Below are positions 1 to 6,512 of a DNA stretch of 8,991 nt, piece by piece. The DNA is from Clostridiales bacterium (GTDB taxonomy: Bacteria > Bacillota > Clostridia > Oscillospirales > Acutalibacteraceae). The translations under genes were made by a program, and so were the position numbers. The DNA lies in the NCBI GenBank assembly GCA_019419895.1, contig JAHZIE010000085.1, forward strand, positions 552 through 9,542, given 5' to 3'. Each line of letters begins with the position of its first letter. Within the stretch, counting starts at the first letter, position 1. The notes below the pieces were generated by a model. It did no database searches and was not told the origin of the DNA. It saw only the letters and a program-made list of their open reading frames with translations.

Positions 1-360
1 GACCTTTTTACCAAAAGCGGCCGCCGGGATCGATAGGAAAAACCATAGTATGGTGTAAACCGGACAGATTTGTCCCATAATATTACCAGGGACGTGGGAG
101 TAGTCCCAAACATCCAGATGCAGGCACAGGTTGACAATTACGCCTGTGACAAATTCAACGGCGGTAATGATGAACGCGCCGCCGGTATATCGGAATATAC
201 AGGGCAGCTTTTTGTATCTGCAGTTACAGAAGCGATGAAGCAGCACCAGACATAATCCTCCGGCGAAAAACATGGAATAATGGGTATATTTGCGCCAGAG
301 GATTTCGATCAAGCTATATATACTGCCGCCTGCCAGAAAAAGAAAGGCATATTTTTTCAT
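1..360 (-). CDS. CmpB-family (putative ABC-transporter type IV) membrane protein, 3' end cut by window edge
   Basis: Reading leftwards from an ATG at 360-358, a frame stays open for 120 codons to base 1, so the C-terminus is missing. A GGAGGGA ribosome binding site at 371-365 supports the start. The protein begins MKKYAFLFLAGGSIYSLIEILW, a hydrophobic N-terminal helix, and continues with further hydrophobic segments around residues 32-42, 60-75 and 98-115. The stretch VWDYSHVPGNIMGQICPVYT resembles the 'WDYS..P.N..GQICL' signature that I associate with the CmpB/ABC_trans_CmpB family (PF06541), small integral membrane proteins of Firmicutes. The 'ABC transporter' name is historical and the function is unknown. 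It lies 79 bases downstream of the amidase on the same strand with no clear terminator between, so co-transcription is likely. The family call rests on remembered motif similarity. Confidence 0.72.
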   Translation of the reverse strand, partial: MKKYAFLFLAGGSIYSLIEILWRKYTHYSMFFAGGLCLVLLHRFCNCRYKKLPCIFRYTGGAFIITAVEFVTGVIVNLCLHLDVWDYSHVPGNIMGQICPVYTILWFFLSIPAAAFGKKV

Positions 361-439
361 GAAATCCCTCCAAAGAAATGGTTGTTATCCCAATTGTTTC
401 CTTGGAAGGCAGCATTATTCATTTTTGATGACGCTGGTT

Positions 440-1042
440 TTATTTACCGTTGTATTTGTTTTTTAAGTAGTTGATATTTTCGGGGGTGTCCTCACGATAG
501 GGAATTCCAAAGTATTCAAGAATCCCCTTGGCAATGGCGACTCCAATTTCATAAATATGATCCATAATAAATTGGGCGTCCTGTGGATTGTCATGAAAGG
601 CGACTTCGATGAGAACTGCGGGCGCGCGGGTGCGCCTGAGTTCATAATATCCCTTGCCGTTAAAAGCGGTATAGCCTTCTTTTACTCCAAAACCGTCCAC
701 GGGTGAGATTTCTTCCAGATTCGTGTAAATATCTCTGGCGAGACGTTCTCCATCCCCTCCAAAACGGTGGGTGTAAACCTCTGGGCCGCGGGCTGTTCCA
801 TTCGCCGAGGCGTTGGAATGTATTGCAACATGGACTTTTGGATTTACAGCGTTGGATTCTGCCACAACCTCCTGAAGGGATTGGCTGGGAGAATTGCGTA
901 CAACATTCAGTCCGAACCTTTTCAGCTCGTAATCAACAACATCGGCAATTTGGTTCATTCTTTCTTCTTCCGTGCCGTAGTTGCCATATCCCACATTCCA
1001 TTCCTGTAATGAAGGGGAAAGGTATACATCAACTTGTGCCAT
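440..1042 (-). CDS. N-acetylmuramoyl-L-alanine amidase (Amidase_3-like), atypical metal site
   Basis: This 200-residue protein is predicted to cleave the amide bond between MurNAc and L-alanine in peptidoglycan. The Amidase_3 fold is supported by VAIHSNASANG (His75, a Zn ligand in the family), the acidic TEEERMN segment (Glu26 is the likely second ligand), and the C-terminal RAPAVLIEVAFHDN (Glu146, catalytic position). The usual N-terminal 'DPGHGG' histidine is absent; the corresponding segment reads YLSPSLQEWN, which fits a clostridial 'SPSxQ' subfamily. There is no signal peptide or cell-wall-binding domain, and the short tail after about residue 176 is hydrophilic. It may therefore act in the cytoplasm, be exported by another route, or be released on lysis. 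A strong AGGAGG lies 7 nt upstream of the ATG. The divergent region upstream carries a candidate minus-strand -10. A prophage-derived endolysin is an alternative, but no other phage genes are visible. Confidence 0.85.
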   Translation of the reverse strand: MAQVDVYLSPSLQEWNVGYGNYGTEEERMNQIADVVDYELKRFGLNVVRNSPSQSLQEVVAESNAVNPKVHVAIHSNASANGTARGPEVYTHRFGGDGERLARDIYTNLEEISPVDGFGVKEGYTAFNGKGYYELRRTRAPAVLIEVAFHDNPQDAQFIMDHIYEIGVAIAKGILEYFGIPYREDTPENINYLKNKYNGK

Positions 1043-1099
1043 AGTAGTCCTCCTGACTGAAATTAATCTATTGGGCTTACTGCCATGATATGAAGGGGG

Positions 1100-1123
1100 A
1101 AACCTGAAGGTTCCTTCAGGTTT
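1100..1123. repeat. Perfect 11-bp palindrome (hairpin or operator) in divergent intergenic region
   Basis: AAACCTGAAGG (1100-1110) and CCTTCAGGTTT (1113-1123) are exact reverse complements separated by only TT. The palindrome sits between the divergent amidase and DUF4358 genes. It is 58 bases upstream of the amidase start and would lie in that gene's 5' leader if the candidate -10 at 1161-1156 is used. No run of U follows on either strand, so it is a poor intrinsic terminator. A dyad operator or a leader hairpin is more plausible. The symmetry is seen directly; any function is inferred. Confidence 0.6.
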
Positions 1124-1155
1124 ATGCCGAAATAATAAAATATAGTGCGAAACAG

Positions 1156-1161
1156 ATTATA
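1156..1161 (-). promoter_or_regulatory. Candidate -10 element for the amidase gene
   Basis: The minus strand reads TATAAT here, about 114 bases upstream of the amidase start. No good -35 hexamer is found 16-18 bases upstream, so this is a weak prediction in an AT-rich region. Confidence 0.3.
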
Positions 1162-1194
1162 TTTATTCATTAGCATCATAATGACCATAGATTC

Positions 1195-1203
1195 TGTTAT
1201 AAT
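1195..1203 (+). promoter_or_regulatory. Extended -10 promoter for the DUF4358 gene
   Basis: TGTTATAAT matches the extended -10 form (TGn followed by TATAAT at 1198-1203), about 40 bases upstream of the ATG at 1243. The -35 region is poor, which is usual for extended -10 promoters. The start is backed by AGGAGG at 1231-1236. Confidence 0.5.
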
Positions 1204-1242
1204 TATTCTAAATCTTTATGAACAAGTGAAAGGAGGGGAAGC

Positions 1243-1800
1243 ATGGGCGGTGAAAAAAGGACTTTTTCGTTTAGAATCATATATTTAGCAGCCTTCGTTT
1301 TTCTATTGTTAGGCGGCCTGTTTTTCAGTGTCTCATGTTCTTCTCCCAATGAATTGCAGGCGGTGTCGGAAAAAGGGAGTGAGGTCATTACCTCCCAGGT
1401 GGATTGTACGGAAATTGCCTCCCGTGTTACTGAAGAGGTTGCGGAGAATAATCCGGTGCTTAAACTGACAACGGATCAGCTGGATAAGCATTATACGATT
1501 CCCCGGGAAATGCTTCAGGATTTTTGTGTTTATACATCCAGCGATGATACTTCTGCTTTTGAGATAGCTGTTTTTGAAATTTTTTCTCCTGATGACAATT
1601 TACCTGTTGTTCAGAAAGCAATTAACCTTCATATTTCTTCTAAAGCGGAGAATTACCGTTCCATGAATCAGGCGGCGTATTCCATGCTTTTGCAGACAAA
1701 AACTATTGTGGCGGGAGATTATATTTTGGTGGCAACCTGTTCCAATCCCCAGAAAGCCGTTAACATTTTTGAAATCTATACTTCTGAAGTGGAAGAATAA
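1243..1800 (+). CDS. DUF4358-like secreted protein or lipoprotein
   Basis: This 185-residue protein has an N-terminal charged stretch (MGGEKRTFSFR), a hydrophobic helix at about residues 12-31 and a cysteine at 32 followed by SS. This looks like a lipoprotein signal, but the residues before Cys32 (SVS) are not a canonical L-x-x lipobox, so simple secretion or a membrane anchor is also possible. The body resembles DUF4358 (PF14270): an IPREMLQDFCVYTS segment, then a conserved-looking 'EIAVFEIFSPDD' strand, an alpha-helical 'VQKAINLHISSKAENY' stretch, and a late strand 'GDYILVATCSNPQKAVNIFE'. The molecular function of that family is unknown. The gene stands alone, with an extended -10 promoter and AGGAGG upstream and a terminator-like hairpin immediately after its stop codon. 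Family assignment is from remembered pattern, not a search. Confidence 0.72.
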   Translation: MGGEKRTFSFRIIYLAAFVFLLLGGLFFSVSCSSPNELQAVSEKGSEVITSQVDCTEIASRVTEEVAENNPVLKLTTDQLDKHYTIPREMLQDFCVYTSSDDTSAFEIAVFEIFSPDDNLPVVQKAINLHISSKAENYRSMNQAAYSMLLQTKTIVAGDYILVATCSNPQKAVNIFEIYTSEVEE

Positions 1801-1866
1801 AACCGGACTGGATAGAAATTTAGGAAATTTATGCTCTTAAAAAATCTAGCCAGGCCGGTTGTTTTT
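1801..1866 (+). terminator. Rho-independent-like terminator after the DUF4358 gene
   Basis: AACCGGACTGG (1801-1811) pairs with CCAGGCCGGTT (1850-1860) with one internal mismatch, followed by GTTTTTG. The left arm begins directly after the TAA. The loop is long (38 nt) but AT-rich and could fold further. Position and T-run favour a terminator. Confidence 0.6.
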
Positions 1867-2237
1867 GTAAACTAACTGGGAAGGTCAGAGCTGACGTGAC
1901 GGAAATACTCCAAAGTCCTTCCTTGGGGAAGCTTAGGAAATATGACAAGCCTGAGAACTATCTGGATTACCGTTATTTTATGAAGTACCTTTCTGAGCAT
2001 TGGGACTTGTGGTGTGGAGACATATACCGCGTGTTGTCTTGTTTCTGCTAAGAGTTGTGCACGCTGCATCTTCAGTGTCGAGTTTTCATTCTGGTGAAAC
2101 AGGGGAAAATAAAAAGCGTATGTGAAAATATTTCCTACGAGGACAAAGGCGCTTGTTTCGTTACAAAAGAAACTCTCCTTTCTTTATTGAGTAAGCTGTC
2201 ATCAGGTATTTTCAGGGTTCAAGTATTCCTTCAGTAA
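1824..2237 (+). other. Region without a confident gene; one frame open apart from a single in-frame TAA
   Basis: No recognisable gene occupies the roughly 490 bases between the DUF4358 terminator and comEC. One forward frame runs open from 1824 to a TAA at 2049-2051, then stays open in the same frame to a TAA at 2235-2237. The first part, with a possible GTG start at 1896, ends with LDYRYFMKYLSEHWDLWCGD and a short Cys-rich tail. The second part contains CENISYEDKGACFVTKETLL. Both have a plausible amino-acid composition, but neither has a good ribosome binding site and I recognise no family. It could be a pseudogene with a nonsense mutation, two small ORFs, or chance; an antisense frame of 65 codons (2069-1872) overlaps it, so chance is a real possibility. 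Confidence 0.25.
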
Positions 2238-2343
2238 GGCGTCTGCGTTCAGAAAAGTTTTGGCCTGCTATTTTGAGCAACATTGAGAGAAATGGTTTTG
2301 CACATCAATTTGTGAATAAAATTTACATTCGATTTGTCGCTGC

Positions 2344-2350
2344 GAGGTGG
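2344..2350 (+). promoter_or_regulatory. Ribosome binding site fixing the comEC start
   Basis: GAGGTGG lies 7 nt upstream of the ATG at 2358. It favours that start over an in-frame TTG at 2334, which has no comparable site. Confidence 0.65.
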
Positions 2351-2357
2351 AAATCAG

Positions 2358-4649
2358 ATGAAACGTCCCTTGGCAACACTTGGATTTTTATTTGTGTTAT
2401 CTCAGCTGCTGGCAATTTATTTGGAAGGCGCCGCTTCCCTATGGATAGCGGCGATTCTTCTTTACCTCTTTTCCATCTCCTTATTTTTTCCAAATATAAG
2501 GAAAACAATGGCTATTCCTGCGGTGTTGCTGATGACGGCGTTATCCTTTTTGCAGACGGGCGTTTATTCCAACGCGGTCTCTAGGCCTGTTTTGGAGTTA
2601 GATGGGAAACCGGCTGTGGTGGAAGCCTATATTTATGATCTCCCCAGCGAAGTAGATGGAAAATATGTATATGTTTTCCAAGCATCCCGGGTTACGGTAA
2701 TAGAAGAGGACGGGCCTGGGGAAGAAAAGGAAATGTCCTTTCGGTTCCGTTTAACAAGTTCCTCCCCTTTGGAGTACGATGTCTATGAAAATATCCGATG
2801 TCAGTTGGTTTTTTCCAAGCCGGAGGGAGGATTTGGCTATACCTCACAAAATTCCTATCGGGCCAAGGGAATTTCGCTTTTTGCTTATTTTCAGAATTAT
2901 GAGGTGCAGGAACTGTATATGCAGCCGCCGGATCTCCATTACCGTTTTCTTCAATTGAGAAAGGTACTTCTCGACAAGTTAGACTGGCTTCTTCCGGAGC
3001 GGCAGGCTGCCATGGCGAAGGGAATCCTTTTTGGCGATAAGTCCACAATACCGGCAGAGGTATTGGGAGATTTTCAAATCTGCGGCATCCGTCATGTCCT
3101 AGCTGTGTCGGGGCTTCATACCTCATTTTTCTGCCAACTGCTACTCCTTTTGCTGGGAATCTTCCATTTTCCGGAACGGTTGAAATATTTTTTGGCAATG
3201 CTGGGAATTTTGATTTTCATGGGGCTGGCAGGATTCACCCCGTCAGTCAATCGGGCGGGAGTTATGTATCTGGTTTATTTAATGGGAAAAATCATCTTCC
3301 GGCAGGCGGATTCCTTGAATTCTCTCGGGTTGGCGGGCCTTATTTTATGTCTGCTCAATCCTTATTGCGCTGCAGATATTGGTTTTCAGCTATCTTTTTT
3401 GGCGACGATGGGGATTCTTCTCTATTCGGAGCGTATTTCCCGCGCCATATTTCGCCGGCTGAACTGGAATTCACCGGGAAGGCTTCCAGGTTATATCGTA
3501 TCGACTTTCAGTACCACAATCGCCGCCACGCTGTTCACCCTTCCTGTTGTTTCCCTTTCCTTTGGAACGATTTCCATCATATCTCCCATTGTGAATTTAT
3601 TCGTCATTTATCCCGTCCAGCTTTTGTTAACCTGCGCTGTGCTAGCACTTCTTTTTTCCTTCCTGGGGCCTTTTGCCTTTATGACAAAACCGTTTTCCCT
3701 GCTGACTGGAATCCTTGCCAACTACCTCATGGACTGTACCCATTGGTTTGCGGGACTGCCTGTGACCTTGCTTCCCGTTTCCCAAGAGTTCTTTCAGCTT
3801 TGGTTGGCGTTGACATTGCTGCTCTGCGCGCTTGGGGTTCTGTTCTACCGCCCGGACAGAAAGAAGTTGCAAAAAAGGGTAGCCCTCTTGTCTTGCATTA
3901 CTCTGATGGTGGGCATTTTTTCCTATCAGGTTCCCAGAAGAAATCAGATCACATTGGGAATTCTAGATGTGGGAGACGGCTTAGGAGTTTGCCTGACCTA
4001 TCAAGGGTGTGGGATCATCATAACGGATGCGGGAAATAAATACACACCACAAGCCTGCCAAACCTATCTGAAAAAATATGGCTGCCATTCCGCGCAGGCG
4101 CTGATCCTCCCTTCAATGGAACGGCAGAGCGTCCTGACAGCGGCGCAGCTTCTTTCCGAAGGGCTCCCCGACCGTATTTATTTTCATGAGGAAGGGGAGA
4201 TTCCAGATGAGATAGAAAAGCGGCTCTATCCGGAATGTGTACTGCTGCAGGGGCAAGGAAGGATGGAGCTAGAGGTAACTCCAGGCGGGGAAGGAGAGGC
4301 TTCTGAGAAAACAAAGATTCTGATAGAGGCGGTTCCTTCTGAAGGTGGTTTGTGGTATAATATCCAAATAGGAAACCATACCGTGCTGATAGCCACAGGG
4401 GAAAATGACGCGCGGTTTTTGCCTCTGGAATTACGCAGTCCGGAACTGCTTTTGGTTCGGGATGCCGTAAAGAATTTAGAAGAGCTTCAGCCGGGGCTTC
4501 TGGTGCTTTCCTCTTCAGAAAAAAGTATGAGCCGATGTTTGCCGGAGCTGGTTTACGGGGCTCCATACCTTTATACCACGGCAGAAAACGGCACTCTGTC
4601 TTTTGGGACGGATGGGAAAGGGGAATGGGAAGTACAAAGGGAAGCATAG
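2358..4649 (+). CDS. comEC: ComEC/Rec2-type DNA internalisation channel with degenerate C-terminal MBL domain
   Basis: With the ATG at 2358 this is a 763-residue polytopic membrane protein, the usual length for ComEC/Rec2, which passes single-stranded DNA across the cytoplasmic membrane during transformation. The layout is complete: N-terminal hydrophobic segments and a soluble DUF4131-like region (to about 210), then the Competence domain (about 210-510) with ILFGDKSTIP and the hallmark GIRHVLAVSGLH (243-254) followed by many membrane helices. A C-terminal metallo-beta-lactamase-like region starts near LGILDVGDG (Asp537). In ordinary ComEC this last domain reads 'DVGQGD..L' and later 'THxHxDH'. 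Here the first becomes DVGDGLG (537-543) and the second becomes LILPSMERQSV (582-592), so the metal-binding histidines are missing although ITDAG (Asp557) and the C-terminal strand pattern remain. holA follows after 37 bases. No comEA is present in the window. The channel assignment is firm; loss of nuclease activity is inferred. Confidence 0.93.
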   Translation: MKRPLATLGFLFVLSQLLAIYLEGAASLWIAAILLYLFSISLFFPNIRKTMAIPAVLLMTALSFLQTGVYSNAVSRPVLELDGKPAVVEAYIYDLPSEVDGKYVYVFQASRVTVIEEDGPGEEKEMSFRFRLTSSSPLEYDVYENIRCQLVFSKPEGGFGYTSQNSYRAKGISLFAYFQNYEVQELYMQPPDLHYRFLQLRKVLLDKLDWLLPERQAAMAKGILFGDKSTIPAEVLGDFQICGIRHVLAVSGLHTSFFCQLLLLLLGIFHFPERLKYFLAMLGILIFMGLAGFTPSVNRAGVMYLVYLMGKIIFRQADSLNSLGLAGLILCLLNPYCAADIGFQLSFLATMGILLYSERISRAIFRRLNWNSPGRLPGYIVSTFSTTIAATLFTLPVVSLSFGTISIISPIVNLFVIYPVQLLLTCAVLALLFSFLGPFAFMTKPFSLLTGILANYLMDCTHWFAGLPVTLLPVSQEFFQLWLALTLLLCALGVLFYRPDRKKLQKRVALLSCITLMVGIFSYQVPRRNQITLGILDVGDGLGVCLTYQGCGIIITDAGNKYTPQACQTYLKKYGCHSAQALILPSMERQSVLTAAQLLSEGLPDRIYFHEEGEIPDEIEKRLYPECVLLQGQGRMELEVTPGGEGEASEKTKILIEAVPSEGGLWYNIQIGNHTVLIATGENDARFLPLELRSPELLLVRDAVKNLEELQPGLLVLSSSEKSMSRCLPELVYGAPYLYTTAENGTLSFGTDGKGEWEVQREA

Positions 4650-4686
4650 ACCCGCGGGAAGAACGAAAAAGGGAGAAACAGGTACG

Positions 4687-5727
4687 ATGGCCGCGATAAA
4701 TGAAACAATGTTAAAAAAACAGATAAAGGAAAATGCCTTTGCCAAAGTCTATTTTTTTTATGGGGAAGAAACCTATTTGGTAGAAAAATATTCTGAGCTT
4801 GTAGTTTCCAAAGTTGTAGGGAAAACAATGGTAGATTTTAACCTTCAGCGTTTTGATGGAAAGGTCCCGGTAAATACCATCGCGGAAGCTGTAGAGGCTT
4901 TGCCGCTTATGGCGGAGAGAAAATGCGTCCTGGTGACGGACTTTGATGCCGAGGGACTGAATGCCGCAGAGAACAAAAAGCTCAATGAGCTGATTGAAAA
5001 TCTTCCCAACAGTTGCGTGCTGGTTTTTCGTATTCTGTCCTTAGAAATAAATCTGAAAAAGTCAGCCAAATGGAAAAATTTTTTAAAGTTGGTAGATAAG
5101 GCGGGGGATACTCTGATTTTCGACTACAGAACTCCCGCTGCACTGGCTAAGTATCTTTCGGATTATGCTGAAAAAAGAGGGTGCGCTCTTTCTCAGGAGG
5201 ACGGGAAATACTTGGTACAGCAGTGCGGTACAGAGCTGATTTTGCTGAACAATGAAATGGAAAAGCTATGTGCTTATGTTGGAGAAGGAACAATCACCAG
5301 AAAGCAGATTGACAGTATTGCGGTAAAAACGGCGGAAACCGTGACCTATAAGCTGGCAAACTCTCTAGTAGCCGGCAATTATGAAGAAGCCTACCGAATT
5401 TTAAGTATTCTTTTTGATCAGAGAGAGGAGCCGGTGTCCATCCTGTCGGCGCTTTCGGGTGCCTATATTGATTTATACCGTGCAAAAGCGGCTCTCGAAA
5501 GCGGCGTGCCTATCCCGCAGGCGGCGCAGGATTTTGAATATCGCTCCTTGGAATTTAAGCTGCGCAACGCCGCGAAGGATTGCCGTAGGCTGAAGCTGTC
5601 GCAGCTTCGCCGGTGTCTGGACGCTATTTACCAGACGGATAAGCAGCTGAAAAGTTCCCGGACGGATTCCCGTGTGCTTTTAGAAAAGCTTTTGGCACAG
5701 CTTTTGTTAATTTCAGTGAAAGGATAG
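4687..5727 (+). CDS. holA: DNA polymerase III subunit delta
   Basis: This 346-residue protein is the clamp-loader delta subunit, which opens the beta sliding clamp for loading at primed DNA. The N-terminal segment KVYFFYGEETYLVEKY (20-35) is the family's characteristic start (a degenerate AAA+ fold with 'GEE.yL'). It is followed by FDGK, ALPLMAERKCVLVTD (clamp-contact/strand region) and the C-terminal helical collar with DQREEPVSILSALSGAYIDL and a final LEKLLAQLLL helix. The frame extends upstream to 4603 inside comEC, but homology begins after the ATG at 4687, which has AAGGGAG at 4669-4675, so I use that start. It sits 37 bases after comEC, a pairing common in Firmicutes, and 13 bases before rnmV. 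In many relatives rpsT lies nearby; it is not seen here. Confidence 0.93.
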   Translation: MAAINETMLKKQIKENAFAKVYFFYGEETYLVEKYSELVVSKVVGKTMVDFNLQRFDGKVPVNTIAEAVEALPLMAERKCVLVTDFDAEGLNAAENKKLNELIENLPNSCVLVFRILSLEINLKKSAKWKNFLKLVDKAGDTLIFDYRTPAALAKYLSDYAEKRGCALSQEDGKYLVQQCGTELILLNNEMEKLCAYVGEGTITRKQIDSIAVKTAETVTYKLANSLVAGNYEEAYRILSILFDQREEPVSILSALSGAYIDLYRAKAALESGVPIPQAAQDFEYRSLEFKLRNAAKDCRRLKLSQLRRCLDAIYQTDKQLKSSRTDSRVLLEKLLAQLLLISVKG

Positions 5728-5740
5728 GCTGCCTGTTACT

Positions 5741-6343
5741 ATGGATAAGATAAAAATACGGCAAGCTGTGATTGTAGAGGGAAAATATGATAAAATCAAG
5801 ATATCCTCCTTTCTCGACGCCACGATTATCGAAACCAGGGGATTCCGCATTTTCTCAGATAAGGAGCAAATGAAGTTGCTGCGGGTTCTGGCGCGGCAGC
5901 AGGGGCTTCTGGCTTTAACAGACAGCGATCACGCGGGGTTTATGATTCGCAATTACCTCGCCGGTTCGATCCCTAAAGAACAGATTCGGCACGCCTATAT
6001 TCCCGACATTTTGGGAAAGGAAAAGCGCAAGAAAGCACCGTCTAAGGAAGGAAAGCTGGGAGTGGAGGGGGTATCTGTATCAATCCTTCTGGATTCTCTG
6101 CGGAAGGCGGGAGTCCTGGAAGATTCTCCTCCGGATAGAAGAGGAGAGAGGGAAATTTCCAAGGCGGATCTCTTTGAGGACGGTTTGACAGGAGTGGAAA
6201 ACAGTGCGGCGAGAAGGGAAAAACTCTTGAAGCGGCTGGCTCTGCCCGCCTACCTTTCTCCAAATGCCTTGGTACGGGTGCTGAATATGGTAATGTCTTA
6301 TGACGAATATAAGGCGTATATCTCCCAGCTCGATAAGTCATAA
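5741..6343 (+). CDS. rnmV: Ribonuclease M5 (5S rRNA maturase), Toprim plus DUF4093
   Basis: This 200-residue protein matches RNase M5, which trims 5S rRNA precursor in low-GC Gram-positives, with ribosomal protein L18 as its known partner in Bacillus. The N-terminal Toprim domain shows the catalytic glutamate in AVIVEGKYD (Glu13) and the acidic pair in LLALTDSDHAG (Asp61, Asp63). A basic segment KEKRKKAPSKEGKLGVEG precedes the C-terminal DUF4093-like part, with ISKADLFEDGLTG and RREKLLKRLALP, then PNALVRVLN. Length is close to the usual 180-200. The upstream binding site is weak (AAGGATAGG, about 13 nt before the ATG), which suggests translation coupled to holA. In Bacillus the gene sits beside ksgA; here it is third in a comEC-holA-rnmV row. 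A related Toprim nuclease with another RNA substrate is possible but less likely. Confidence 0.87.
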   Translation: MDKIKIRQAVIVEGKYDKIKISSFLDATIIETRGFRIFSDKEQMKLLRVLARQQGLLALTDSDHAGFMIRNYLAGSIPKEQIRHAYIPDILGKEKRKKAPSKEGKLGVEGVSVSILLDSLRKAGVLEDSPPDRRGEREISKADLFEDGLTGVENSAARREKLLKRLALPAYLSPNALVRVLNMVMSYDEYKAYISQLDKS

Positions 6344-6447
6344 CGATTCTTGTAAGAAAAATCTGGAATATGTTGAAATTCTATTACAGAGAAAACAGAT
6401 ATGGCGGGGATAATTGCTGCGGATAGGAAGGGGAGGGGAAAACTGCA

Positions 6448-6476
6448 TTGACAATCCCCTTGTCGGATTTTATAAT
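6448..6476 (+). promoter_or_regulatory. Consensus sigma-A promoter of the MATE transporter gene
   Basis: TTGACA (6448-6453) and TATAAT (6471-6476) are both perfect consensus hexamers with an ideal 17-base spacer, predicting transcription from about 6483. A short inverted repeat, GACAA (6450-6454) and TTGTC (6460-6464), overlaps the -35 element and spacer and could be a repressor site, though it is short enough to be chance. This makes the transporter independent of the comEC-holA-rnmV transcript. Confidence 0.85.
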
Positions 6477-6499
6477 AAATAAGTTGTAAAGATTATGAT

Positions 6500-6507
6500 A
6501 AGGGGAG
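6500..6507 (+). promoter_or_regulatory. Ribosome binding site fixing a GTG start for the MATE gene
   Basis: AAGGGGAG lies 5 nt before GTG at 6513. The alternative ATG at 6495 overlaps the predicted 5' end of the mRNA (about 12 nt leader) and has no binding site, so GTG is preferred. Confidence 0.65.
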
Positions 6508-6512
6508 TTTTT

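Noticed and set aside
2298..2322. Possible comEC promoter TTGCAC ... TAAAAT
   Set aside because: The spacer is only 13 bases, too short for sigma-A; no convincing promoter was found before comEC.
4018..4647. 209-codon minus-strand frame inside comEC
   Set aside because: It is antisense to the well-supported comEC C-terminus, Pro/Leu/Ser-rich, with no recognisable domain.
4603..4686. Upstream extension of holA into the end of comEC
   Set aside because: The extra 28 residues are low-complexity, Gly/Lys-rich and not part of the delta-subunit family; ATG 4687 fits the homology.
6344..6447. Search for a terminator or small gene between rnmV and the MATE promoter
   Set aside because: Only a 5-bp TTCTT/AAGAA pairing was seen, too weak to call a terminator, and no ORF with a binding site is present.
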